DNA of 64,000 nucleotides, from positions 31,997,301 through 32,061,300 of the forward strand of contig NC_087066.1 in the NCBI RefSeq assembly GCF_963678635.1, written 5' to 3'. Made by a program: the position numbers and the translations under genes. Positions within the stretch are counted from its first letter, which is position 1. Each line of letters opens with the position of its first letter. Positions 35,155-45,389 of this stretch are shown here, piece by piece. The notes under the pieces were generated by a model. The model saw nothing but the letters and a program-made list of their open reading frames with translations. It had not been told where the DNA came from and did no database searches. The stretch comes from Symsagittifera roscoffensis. Taxonomy: Eukaryota > Xenacoelomorpha > Acoela > Convolutidae.

Positions 35155-35560
35155 TCATCATCACCAGATTTAATTTCTACACCGCGCATCAAATACTGAA
35201 GCAGAACAGGGTCATATTCTATTACAAGGAGACACAGGAAAATAGACAATGCAGAAAACACGAGATAACAAAATTTTAATGGTATTTTTTTGACTAGCAT
35301 TTCAAAGAGTTTCCAAGATCTGGTTGCTGCATGTGATTTTTTTTTTGAATTTCTGCCTGCTATCTCACATTTATTTCACATATCCATGGCGGTTTGCCTC
35401 TAAGGCTGACTTCGCAAAGTACCTACTATCAGGTTCTGAAATAATTAGATAGAATTTGAAAAACTTTTAAATAGATATAATTAATTTGCATCACAAAATA
35501 TCTATTTTTTTCCTGTTGCAAAGGTATTTGAAGTCTTTCATTAAATTTTTTAAATAGTTT
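35155..35560 (+). repeat. Dispersed repeat, copy 2 (pair with 31761-32190)
   Basis: Same ordered motifs as the upstream copy ('tcatcatcaccagattta', 'ttctacaccgc', 'gtttgcctctaaggctgacttcgc' in pieces), with substitutions and small indels throughout, so the pair is not recent. Confidence 0.65.
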
Positions 35561-36775
35561 TCTTTGTTGTACGTCATGCTGGTACGGCATCAGCTATGAA
35601 GCTATCTTTTTGTTGTGCTGATATCTTCTATTTGAGTAAAGTAAACTCAACGCAATCGTAAAAATTGAAACTCGGATTTTTGCTGAGTTGTTCCGCGAAA
35701 CAATCCCTCTTTTTGTGCAAAATGACGAAAAAATATATATATATATTTTTTAAATTATTGATAAAAATTGAAATTATTTCATTGAAAAGTCTATGCCTGA
35801 TAACCAACGCTAAGTTCAGGCTTGGAAAAATGCGAAAAGTTGAAAAAAGACCATTCAATACGCGTCTGGACTAAAATTTGAGAAAAAAGAACCCGTCTCA
35901 GGAAAAAAGTATAAAATTAGTTCACTTTGGCTTGCCTCTTGATAATATCCTTTTTTTAACAAATCAATCCACTGCCTCAAAAGAAGATTTTTCTTTTTTT
36001 TTCATCATTTGGAGGTTCTGATAACCTTTTCTCTAGCCAGTTTCAATTTTTTTATAGAGGAGCAGTTTTTATGCGTTATTTAGAGGTTTATATCGGAACA
36101 GTAATTTTGAAAGATAACACTTTCAGAAAAATTTATGAAAAAAAAATTATTTTAGGAACAAGCAAATGAGAAAAAAAAAACAAAAAAACTTGAATAGATG
36201 AGAGCTCTTATCAACTCTTAAAAGTTTTTTAAATAAGAAGATTTTACAAAATGTACTTTTTTTAGAAATTTTGAACACACGTATTAAAAATATCTCGTTT
36301 TGTAACTAAATAATAGCCTACAAAGTTTAAAAAACAATGGATTAGTCTTAAAAAAACTTAAAAAGATTTGAAAAAATTTCGCTTTTAGTTAAGATGATAC
36401 TTTTTTATTGGATTAGGAAGAAAGAAAAGGAAAATTTATGCAAATTAAACTGTATCTCTAAACGAACTTCAAACCACATAATTGTAACTTTGACAGAAAA
36501 TTTTTACTGCCTTGAGTAGAAATTGATAATAAAAATTACCATTTGATCAATTTTCTGGGATCTGAAGCTTTGATTCATTGCTTTAACGAAAAAATATTAT
36601 ATAAATTAAATTGAAGTTTTACGGGCTTAGTTAAGACATTACTAGAATGGAAGCAATTTGTATCACTTATGATTCAAGATTGCAAATGTGGAGAAGGATT
36701 TTATAAAAATTGTTAAAAACACTTGATAAAATCATCATTTTTTGTTAAAAACTTCATTACAAGGCCAAACTGTGC
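35561..36775. other. Very A/T-rich intergenic DNA
   Basis: Homopolymer-rich sequence with a short (TA)n tract near 35733-35746. Nothing recognisable. Confidence 0.4.
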
Positions 36776-37165
36776 ATTTTGTGAAGAGTAAGATAATTTC
36801 GCAACAGGCCAAAAAACACTATTGTTGCGGAATCCGCAACATCGCCAGTTTTATTTTATTTTCGTTGATGTTTTTTATTCCACAGACAAGCTAAATTACT
36901 TTTTGCTCAAATTCGCTCCAAAAGCAGGCAATTTTGCGGAATCTACAACAAAATTTGTTGTCGTGGAATCTGCAACTGTAAGTGGAATCCGCAAATTGTA
37001 AACGGAATCCGCAAATTGTAAGCGGAGCCCGCACAATTTTGCGGGATCCACTTACCATTCCGGAATCTACTTACATTTGCGGAATCCGAACCAGCTAATT
37101 TTATTCGCTCGTTGAGGAATTCGCGACAATACTAATGTGCCGACAAATTTATGTTACAGGTATTT
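36776..37165 (+). repeat. Dispersed repeat with GGAATCCGCAAATTGTAAGC minisatellite, copy 1
   Basis: Contains short tandem variants of 'gtaagcggaatccgcaaatt' around 36970-37080 and ends 'actaatgtgccgacaaattt-tgttac'. The same core and the same right edge occur at 44590-45070, so this is a repeat family that includes its own internal minisatellite. Confidence 0.7.
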
Positions 37166-38466
37166 GTACGCAGAACCCACGAAAGTTTTATAAGTGGAAT
37201 CGATTTACCTTTTCTGACATGTTTAAAGACTTGTCTCTGGAATCCAGGAACATACAGACACAAAATTGTGCGCCTACCCAATTGTAAAAAAAATCACTTG
37301 AAGGCGCAAAACCAAATGCTAAGATGAAATAAAAAAAACTTGACAATTTTTTTGACAACTTGAAAAGCATTCTTGTTGATAGAGCCAAAAAATATTGAGA
37401 TGGTGGAAATATTCGAAATTGATGATCGAAGTAGCTCACATACCGCTCGTTTGTCTCAGTAAAAAGTTTGTAAAATTCATAAATAATTTTGATATAAGCA
37501 AACTAAATCAGTCATTGAAGTAATTTACGATTTTTATTGGTTACAAATTTAATTTGTTCAAATTGAAAATTTGAGTGAAACAGAAAAATGAAAACAGAAA
37601 TAATAAAAGAAGAGTTTTTTGGCAACCATTTTTTTCTATTGTTTGGCATTTTCTTGGTTTATGAGTCTGAAGCATTAATGGAATTTGAGCTTAACCAAAA
37701 GCTAGAGCCTCTGATGCTTTTTTGATGATAATGGAAAGCTGTCGACTGCCAAACTGCGTCACCAAAACAGTTCACACGTCCGTAGAAGGGAAATCAAAGT
37801 CAATGTTAGAGTAAAACCGTGACTGGGACTTGACGAAACTGACTTGTCAGATGTCCTTTCTGAAAAAAAAAAACGTTTAACTAGTCATTGTACTTTTTTT
37901 TCAATTGCATGATTCCAATTTCCTGTTTTTGCGTTTTTTTTGTCATAGAGCAAAGGAAAATAATTTTATATGAATGAAGATAACGGCGGATTCTTGTTTT
38001 TAGGCATTTTAAAAAATTTAAAACAGATACTAACTGCTCGTGTTTGGAATGATCTCTTCGCCTTCTGAAACATACCACAAGTTATTCTTTTATCGTATGC
38101 CGGCTGCTTATCTCAGTTTTTTGACTAAAGAGAAAAATCTATGGCTTTTTAGGCTCTCAAGGTTATCAGAAAAGGCTTATCAGAAACAGTCCAGGGCTAC
38201 AGGAGTTTCTCGTTTCATGAATTGCTAATAATGGTTCGCTGGCTGTCTTTTCATATTTATTTGATCTATACATATTCTGTTTAGTTTGTTTATAACTCGA
38301 ATCGCTTGAGAATTAAATCTTCTTCTTCTCCTCCTTCTTCTTCTACCCCTTCTTGTTTTTCTTCTAATAAAGAGCTCCTCGTATCGTCTTACAAAATTTT
38401 ATGTCGTTTTTTTTTTTCTGTTCTAGAAATTCGCGTTCCAGAAACAAAAACTGCAAACTTTACAGT
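37166..38466. other. Intergenic or IgSF-gene intronic DNA, no recognised feature
   Basis: I found no downstream exon of the IgSF gene and no transmembrane-coding exon here. The open frames are short and low in complexity. Confidence 0.4.
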
Positions 38467-38708
38467 AGGGGGAGCAGTGGTGAAGTGGTTAACGTCTCCG
38501 CCTCTCAATCGAAAGGTCGGATGTTCGAGGCCCACCATGATCCGTGCTCGTTGCTTGAGGGTGAGGCTACATTACCCAGCCCAGAAAAATAACCAAAAAA
38601 AATTGCATGTAGTTCTTAAGCAGGGGCACAACAGCGGTTCGCCGTGATGAGCTGTACAGCTCGTATGTTGGTCCTATCCCTCGTGGAAAAAAAAAAATAA
38701 AAAAAAAG
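38467..38708 (+). mobile_element. tRNA-derived SINE with A-rich tail
   Basis: Box A TGGTGAAGTGGTTAACG (38478-38494) and box B GATGTTCGAGGCCC (38520-38533) have tRNA-like spacing, with 'cgcctctcaatcgaaaggtcgg' between (anticodon-arm-like region as in Ser/Leu tRNAs). A body of about 150 bases and an A-rich tail (38687-38707) follow. It is distinct from the SINE-like family at 1-330. Confidence 0.75.
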
Positions 38709-38990
38709 TACAAACCCAGTTTTCGTCGACTACCATTATACAATGTGGCTGGCTTGAAACATCGCGACAAGAAGGCCTCAAAAGGAAATGTTGTTTTATT
38801 TTAGTATCAAGTTTTGCGTCGGGAAGAACTCATTCAAACCAGAAAATTCCGACCCAATGACATAGATCGGAACAGTCCTCTTTACCTAAATATTTAGTGT
38901 AACCTCTGTTGCTCCTTCTGTGTAAATGCTGTAGTTTTTCTATCCCCCTACCCCCTACCCCCTCTCCTTTGCCCGCATGATTGAACATAC

Positions 38991-39249
38991 CTTCTAGTCT
39001 GACTTCACACTCCCCTTTGCCCACCCCATTATCGGCACTGCATTTGTACACCCCCAAGTCACCCGCCTCCACTGCCCTGATATGTAACACAGCTGTGTCT
39101 GCTCCCGCGACACCTTCTTTGAACCTTCCACCACCACCACTATAACTACTACTACTGCTGCCCTCGCTGCTCTCTAATGAGTTGGGACTAATTAGGGATA
39201 ATGATTCTACGGGTAGCCAGTTCACTCTTCCGAAGGCTGTCGTCTCTCT
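38991..39249 (-). CDS. IgSF protein: exon completing the second Ig domain
   Basis: Exon of 259 bases: acceptor 'gcttggtttcag', donor GTATGTTC after 'CTA GAA G', phase 0 in and phase 1 out. It encodes 'RETTAFGRVNWLP', then a Ser/Gly-rich loop (about 'SLESSEGSSSSSYSGGGG'), then the diagnostic Ig end 'TAVLHIRAVEAGDLGVYKCS' and 'ADNGVGKGECEVRLE'. The D-x-G-x-Y-x-C motif (here D-L-G-V-Y-K-C) is the F-strand signature. The loop is unusual in length and composition. Acts as an extracellular adhesion or recognition module. The gene should continue toward lower coordinates, but no further exon was found. Confidence 0.85.
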
Positions 39250-39451
39250 CTGAAACCAAGCTAGAACTGAGCTCATACTTTTTATACACTAATTTGACAA
39301 GAAATCAAAAAAAATTGTTCATTTTTTCCTCCACTTTTGAAAACCAGACATTTATGAAGAATTTAGTTTTTATACCCTGAACTTTAAAATCATTTTTTAC
39401 ACAATAAAGAAATTAGGAATTGTTGAATATCAAATAATAGGTACTTGAGAC

Positions 39452-39893
39452 CAGGGGCGGATCTAGGATTTTCTCGAGGGGGGGGCTGATTTTCAAAAAA
39501 TTTTCGAAAATTTTGACGACCTTTTTTTTTTTTTTTAGGTTGATCAGATTGATTTTCCGAGCTCTCCCAAAGCAGTAAAAAGACCCTGTTTCGGCCAAAT
39601 TTTCTGCGCCGCAGGCAGTTTTTGAAAAACAGGTAAAAAAAGCCGTTTTTGGGCACTTTTTGGAACATTTTGACAAAAAAGCGTTTTTTTTTTGGCGCGC
39701 GCTCCCCCTCAAAATTAGTATATATTGGCGCCAAAGGCGCCTTTAGAAAAATTTGAGGGTCGGTCGGCCAAAAATGGATTTCTTAAAAAGTACCAAAGGG
39801 GGGACCCTTTGGGTTGGCAGGGGTTCGAATCCCTGAAAGAGAAGCGTCCGCCACCCCCCGCCCACCCCCCCCCCCCCCCTAAATCCGTCCCTG
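39452..39893 (+). mobile_element. hAT-type MITE (CAGGGGCGGAT family), copy 2, in IgSF intron
   Basis: Starts CAGGGGCGGATCTAGG and ends CCTAAATCCGTCCCTG (inverted repeats). Flanking octamers CTTGAGAC and CTTGAGAT match at 7 of 8 positions. It is 442 bases. Internal 'gcgcgctccccctcaaaatt' is shared with copy 1, and near 39800-39890 there is extra G/C-rich sequence. Confidence 0.85.
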
Positions 39894-39997
39894 CTTGAGA
39901 TCAAAAGCATTTTTTAAGGTGGAATCGAAATAAAAATCTCTTCAATTTCGTTTTAAAGATGGATATCTTTTTGGAGATGAAAAAACGTTTTCTGTAC

Positions 39998-40116
39998 CTG
40001 ATACCAAGTGGATCTCTTTAAGGCGGGGTAAGTCTCGAACTGACAGTCTAGTCTCGCGTTTGTTCCCAGTGACGCATTGAACTGCCTCGGGTTCTGACTC
40101 ACAGCAAAAGGAATGT
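39998..40116 (-). CDS. IgSF protein: exon starting the second Ig domain
   Basis: Exon of 119 bases with acceptor 'cgtggtttcag' and donor GTACAG. It encodes 'IPFAVSQNPRQFNASLGTNA' and 'RLDCQFETYPALKRSTWYQ'. The B-strand Cys (RLDC) and the C-strand Trp (STWYQ) are both present. It joins in phase 0 to the exon at 38991-39249 and in phase 1 from 40324-40402. Confidence 0.85.
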
Positions 40117-40323
40117 CTGAAACCACGCCGTCGTTATAAAAGTTTTAGAAAAAGGTAAATGACAAATTCTCCTATTTTTGAGCTCAACAATGAAAAAAGC
40201 CATATTCCTTATATTTTATCTCATCCGATTTCTTAAGTCTGAAATTTTAGTAAATGATATTACAAAAGAACAACCCTTTTTTTCCGGGTGTTCTCTATGT
40301 TTGAAAAAGTATCTGTGACTTAC

Positions 40324-40402
40324 GTTTCACAATGAGCTGGAGTTTACTGGACTGCGAACTTCCAACTGAGTTTTCGGCTAAGCAGTACCACTCTCCGGCA
40401 TC
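40324..40402 (-). CDS. IgSF protein: exon with F and G strands of the first Ig domain
   Basis: Exon of 79 bases with acceptor 'ttggttgcag' and donor GTAAG. It encodes 'DAGEWYCLAENSVGSSQSSK' and 'LQLIVK'. D-A-G-E-W-Y-C is the canonical Ig F-strand motif. It ends in phase 1, the usual phase at Ig domain boundaries. Confidence 0.88.
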
Positions 40403-40621
40403 CTGCAACCAATTTATAGTTATTTTTTTCATTCAAAGTAAAAACTTATTCTAAAACAGATAGCGACTGAGGATTTCGAAGCTTATTGACAAAGTATAAT
40501 ATCTTGAAACAACTTGTACAATATTTCCGCTGGTACATTTATTATATACGGTTACGAAATGCTTAATGTATTTCTAATTGTCTCAGAAACAAAGTAGAAG
40601 GGAAGCCACATTTGTTCTTAC

Positions 40622-40709
40622 TGAGATGCTGACGGAATTGATGGTGAATGTTGGCTTCTGGGAAGCAAATCGTTCTGTCCCCTTCCCAAACTCCTCTTTT
40701 TTCTGGAAG
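40622..40709 (-). CDS. IgSF protein: exon with middle strands of the first Ig domain
   Basis: Exon of 88 bases with acceptor 'gttgttttag' and donor GTAAGA. It encodes 'FQKKEEFGKGTERFAS' and 'QKPTFTINSVSIS', leading directly into 'DAGEWYC' of the next exon. Frames and phases agree on both sides. Confidence 0.82.
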
Positions 40710-40877
40710 CTAAAACAACTAATGTATAAAATGTAGGCTCATGGTATAACATAAGTGCATCTCTTGTCCTAATATCTAATTTCTTCACATATATGCAGCA
40801 GAGTAGACGTAACTAGCAAAAGTGGAAACGAATGATTTAAAAAAGATCAAAAGTTGTCAGAAATAAAAGTTGCTCAC

Positions 40878-40992
40878 AATGAGATGGTAGGAGATGAGTC
40901 CTGTGCATCCACCTCGCAGGTCAAGGTCACACTGCTCCCCACCTCCAGTTCCCCCTCAGGTTGTCTGAAGATACTATTGATGCTAGGCATCA
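40878..40992 (-). CDS. IgSF protein: exon starting the first Ig domain
   Basis: Exon of 115 bases with acceptor 'gtgttcag' and donor GTGAGC. It encodes 'MPSINSIFRQPEGELEVGSS' and 'VTLTCEVDAQDSSPTIS'. 'VTLTC' is the B-strand Cys motif. The codon split across the next junction makes Phe, so the C strand reads 'TISFFQ', with Phe where Ig domains normally have Trp. Entry phase is 1. Confidence 0.83.
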
Positions 40993-41209
40993 CTGAACAC
41001 AAACAGAACATTTTTAGGCTTTATTCTCATATGTGTGGTGTGAATGTGGGGCGAAGACAAAAAAGAGCAATTTTTTGCTTGTTCCAACCGCCAATCGATA
41101 TTTCTGCACTTGCTAGAGCAAGTTTCTTATTATAACGAACTATAAATTCATCCAATAAACAAATTATTTTTTGAATGTTCTTCATTATGAAAAAATCAAT
41201 TAGTCAAAT

Positions 41210-41625
41210 CAGTAGCGGATTTAGGGGGGGGGGGGGGGGGGGGGTGACGTCTTTTCCTCACAGAGATACGACCCCCAGCCGACCCAAAGGGTCCCCCTTT
41301 TGTTTTATTTTGAGATATCCATTTTTGGCTGACTGACCCTAAAATTTTTCTAAAGACGCCTTTGGCGCCAAAACATACTAAATTTAAGGGGGGAGCGCGC
41401 GCCGAAAAAAACGCGATTTTTGGTCAAAATTTTCCAAATAGTGCCTAAAAACGCCTTTTTTGGCCCTGTTTTTTTTTTAAAATTTTGTCTGGGGCGCAGA
41501 AAATTTTGTCAAATTAAGGGTCTTTATAGTGATTTGTGTGAGCTCAGAAAATCAATTTGGTCGACCTAAAGAAAATTTCAATTTTTTTAAAAATCCCCCT
41601 CGAGAAATTCTTAGATCCGCGCCCG
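41210..41625 (-). mobile_element. hAT-type MITE (CAGGGGCGGAT family), copy 3, inverted
   Basis: Starts CAGTAGCGGATTTAGG and ends TTAGATCCGCGCCCG. AGTCAAAT flanks both sides exactly (41202-41209, 41626-41633). The interior is the reverse complement of copies 1 and 2 ('aaatttaaggggggagcgcgc'). It is 416 bases and includes a poly-G run near 41223. Confidence 0.85.
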
Positions 41626-41879
41626 AGTCAAATGGTAGAAAGATTGCTAACGCTCCAACAGATCGGAGTTCAAAACCCGCTCGTTTCTTCACTTTTTGTA
41701 AAATGCAGATTTTCTGCCTTGAATAAATCATTTTTATTTATTTTAATCATCGCCCCAGGTGCCAAGGCACAACCTTTTCAATAAACAGTTTCCAATGTTT
41801 TAGAAAGCCATATTTTATTTTTTCAAATCATGCAAGAAAAAAAGATTCATTATTGTTCCGACCATTAGGTCGAATTCAA

Positions 41880-42079
41880 NNNNNNNNNNNNNNNNNNNNN
41901 NNNNNNNNNNNNNNNNNNNNNNNNNNNNNNNNNNNNNNNNNNNNNNNNNNNNNNNNNNNNNNNNNNNNNNNNNNNNNNNNNNNNNNNNNNNNNNNNNNNN
42001 NNNNNNNNNNNNNNNNNNNNNNNNNNNNNNNNNNNNNNNNNNNNNNNNNNNNNNNNNNNNNNNNNNNNNNNNNNNNNNN
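41880..42079. other. Assembly gap, 200 N
   Basis: Exactly 200 N, a conventional placeholder, so the true size is unknown. An IgSF exon runs into its right edge. Confidence 0.99.
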
Positions 42080-42167
42080 GTTCACTCCCATATCTGCTCA
42101 GTCTTCCTTGGAACTCGTCGTCTGTCACTATTGGCTCAGATCCGACTTGATACGTGTAGACTGTTTG
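42080..42167 (-). CDS. IgSF protein: upstream Ig-like exon, truncated by the assembly gap
   Basis: The acceptor is 'ttttttttcag' just above 42167. The open frame encodes 'QTVYTYQVGSEPIVTDDEFQ' and 'GRLSRYGSE', then enters the N run. The pattern (Tyr-rich C' region, then 'F-x-G-R-L') resembles a V-set Ig domain between strands C' and D. Same strand and spacing as the downstream Ig exons, so probably the same gene. Confidence 0.65.
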
Positions 42168-44585
42168 CTGAAAAAAAAACAGATGATTGTGACGTCACGT
42201 CATGATTAGACCAAATTGTAAGATTTTCCAGCATATAAATTACAAATGAGGTAAATCGCTTTCAATTTTTGCGATTCTTCGAACTCCTGAAGGTGTTCTA
42301 TTTGCTTTTTTCAATCAGTGCTTTTGGTGCAGTTCAAAGTTTTACTTGAGATTATTATAAGAAATAATCATAGTCAACGGTGCTCTGTCATTCCAATATG
42401 GTTGAGGGAAACAATTATAAACAAAAATGTTCGTTTTTCCTAATAGAAGCTTAATAGAAAAATACAAAACACTATTTTGAATATAATTTTGATTCTTGAT
42501 AATTTTTAATTGAGTCAATAGAATAAAATTGAAGTGTTTGTGTGAGCGGTTCCTGAAGTGAGTAGGACATAAAGGAAGGAGGGAAAGCGGATAAGATTGC
42601 ATAGGTATGTACTTGACGTATTCCATTAACCTCTAGCGAACTTGCAACAACGTTCAAAACTAGCACCCTCCACCGAAAAAATTGCTATAGTGCGCCTGTC
42701 TAAGAGGTCAATATAAGAAGGTAAACTTGAGAGCATTTTTATGGAATATCCCCGAAAATCGAACAGGTTGAAAGTTGTACCATTTTCTACTTCGAAATAA
42801 TTTTTGAGCTTTGTTTACGGATTTAACCGAAAGAAAATTAAATCTATTTGAAAAAAATTGGAGCTAAATTCGATTTAATCAGTCTTTTTTTGTTAATCAA
42901 TAATTAAATTATAAAACTTAATCTCTCAGACTATTTTGAAATCTCAAACTTAAAATCTCAATCTTCGGGCGTATAGTCGAACCGTCAAAATTTTCTTAAA
43001 TTGCCACAAAAAGTAACCAACAGTTTTTTTTAAAAAGAAATCATCAAAATAATGGTATATTTATGAAGTGAAAACTGTCACTTATGGTCCATTTTTTTGA
43101 AGCATCGCCGGCAGTCTTAGACTCATTACGTTTCATCTGTAAAACACTCTCTGCCTACTGATGCATTATTTATTCCCGCAAACAATAAATTTCTAAATGT
43201 TTCATCGAATATTTAATGACAGCATGAAATTCTGTGTCGCTAAAAATTTGAAAAAAGTTCCTGGAGAATGTTCAAAACACAATTTAGGCAGCTTGAAAGA
43301 AATTATTTCTTTGATCGCTCGCCGAAATTGATAACCGATGAAAGCAACATTTTTTAAGAGATTAAAAGGGCGCAGAGGTGAATCGACTTTTTTTTGAAAG
43401 GTGGTCAATTCAAAAACGACATTTCAAAATCAAAAGACTCTTCAACAAGTTTTGTTAAGTGCAGATTAACTGTTGAAAAGATAACAAAAATTCAGATTCT
43501 ATCTTGCATAAAGTCACTCCGTTTCAACTCTAGTCTTTTTCCTATTTTTATTGACTATTTGTTAATTCCTTCGGTTTTATGGTTGCAAAAATCCTCTTTC
43601 ATTTTCGTTTGTGCTTTAGGGATTACTTGTACGCACCAAATACACGATGATTTAGTGATCTTAAATATTGATTTTACAGACAGATTAGAGTGGAAGCTAT
43701 TTTTCTGGAAAGGATTTATGGGATGGCAAAGGGGAAATCCGAAACAAGATCCCCCAGTTGAATGAAGGCGTTTAGAAAGGTGCTTTGCTTAAGTGAATGA
43801 AAATATACAGAGTTATTGTTCAGCACTGACTTGAAATTTCATCGAGTGAACGGAAAAGTGCTTAGATTACAATACGAGAAAAATAATAATAGATTGCAAA
43901 AAAACTTGAAAGTACGAAACAAAAACAAAGCGATTAAAAATTAGAAAAATATCTGAAAATTGTTGCACTCAAATGAAGAACCCAGCAAGAAAAATACACA
44001 AAAACTTGATTCAATTTTCAGAACTTTGCCTATCTGTTAAAGTTGATCTGCTAAAAAACCACGAGCAGAGAACTTGCCTTTAAAATCGTGGCTTGTTTGA
44101 AAACTTTTTATCTGATTTTGTTTCGATGAGATAGCCCGGAGGTGCGTTGTTTCGACTTGTCAAATTCCAGCGAGGAGGAGCACCCAAAAAGGACAAAGAA
44201 GCGTTACAAGCAATAGAAAAACAGCGTAGTCGAAAAATGTTTAGCTCATTGAAACTGTTTTTTTATTTCGGCTATGTGGTTGCAATTGTCAAGATATTTG
44301 AGCTCAAGAAAAAAAATTAAAGGGTTTTTGTTTCCTCGTCTGCAGGGTTTCTGAAAACTTCAGGGTAAATGGACACTTGAAAAGGTCACATGGTGTCTGG
44401 CCTGTTAGCATTGAAAAGTCAAAAAACACGTATTGATTTCAAAAATCTTTAAAAAAGATAATTATATACAGCAAAAAAGTAACACAATCGCTCCATTCAG
44501 GGCAAAGTTTTTAATGACTCAACCGTACTTTTATCGGTTTCGAGCGAACTTTGGTGAAAAAAAAATCAGAAAGCAACCTTAAAGG
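42168..44585. other. A/T-rich non-coding DNA upstream of the last visible IgSF exon
   Basis: No exon with Ig features, signal peptide or clear repeat boundary was found. It is likely IgSF intron or intergenic DNA. Confidence 0.35.
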
Positions 44586-45070
44586 TCGAAACTGTGTATT
44601 TTGCACTGGCTAAAAAAAAAGACTTGTCGCAGAATCTTGTGCATTGCTAGTTTTTTAAAAAATTTTCTTCTATATTTTGGATGCAAAAACAAATAGCTAA
44701 AACAATGTATTACTCAAAATTTCTGAAAAAATAAATAGCTAAAACACTGTATTACTCAAAATTGCTACAAAAACAGGCAAATCTGCGGAATCTGCAAGAC
44801 ATTTGCAGAATCCAGAACCAATTAATACTTGAAGTGTATGGTAAAATTACGCAGTCAAGGAATCCGCAGCTGTAAGCAGAATCCGCAAATTGTCAGCGGA
44901 ATCCGCAAAGTGTAAGCGGAAAATGCAAAACGTTATTTCCGCAAAATGTAAGTAGCTATATTAGCTCATTGCGGAATAAGCAAAAACACTAATGTGCCGA
45001 CAAATTTTACGTTACAAAAAATGATTTTGGAGTTCAGCAAATTTTTGTAAGTGGAATCCACTTATGTTTT
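44586..45070 (+). repeat. Dispersed repeat with GGAATCCGCAAATTGT minisatellite, copy 2
   Basis: Shares with 36776-37165 the motifs 'aaaagcaggc/aaaacaggca', 'gcggaatctgcaa', repeated 'gtaagcggaatccgcaaa', and the right edge 'cactaatgtgccgacaaattttacgttac' (in pieces). Includes an internal short duplication ('ataaatagctaaaacantgtattactcaaaatt') near 44690-44760. Confidence 0.7.
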
Positions 45071-45389
45071 AAAACATAATTTAGACTTTTTGCTGGCTTC
45101 CAGTGATTTAAAAGCACCGACACTAAGTTGTGTTTCACATTTTGGCCTCGTTACGTTCTGGCAGAACGCTAAATGGTTATGATAAATTGTAGGTAGATGC
45201 GTAATAAATCTCTTTGTGATTTACATGAGTTGTGGCGGAAAGAATCAAGTACACCGTCACGAGAATAATTTCAACAAGACTTCTCGTATCTTCTCGTATC
45301 CCTGAGTGTTCCCTTTGCCTTTAAAATCTATGGAGCTATAATAACCTTTAAATTTAATTGTATTAACCTAAATTTAAAAAAAAAATTTG

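Noticed and set aside
38467-38540. Functional tRNA gene
   Set aside because: The A and B boxes are good, but the sequence runs into a SINE body with an A-rich tail and I could not close an acceptor stem.
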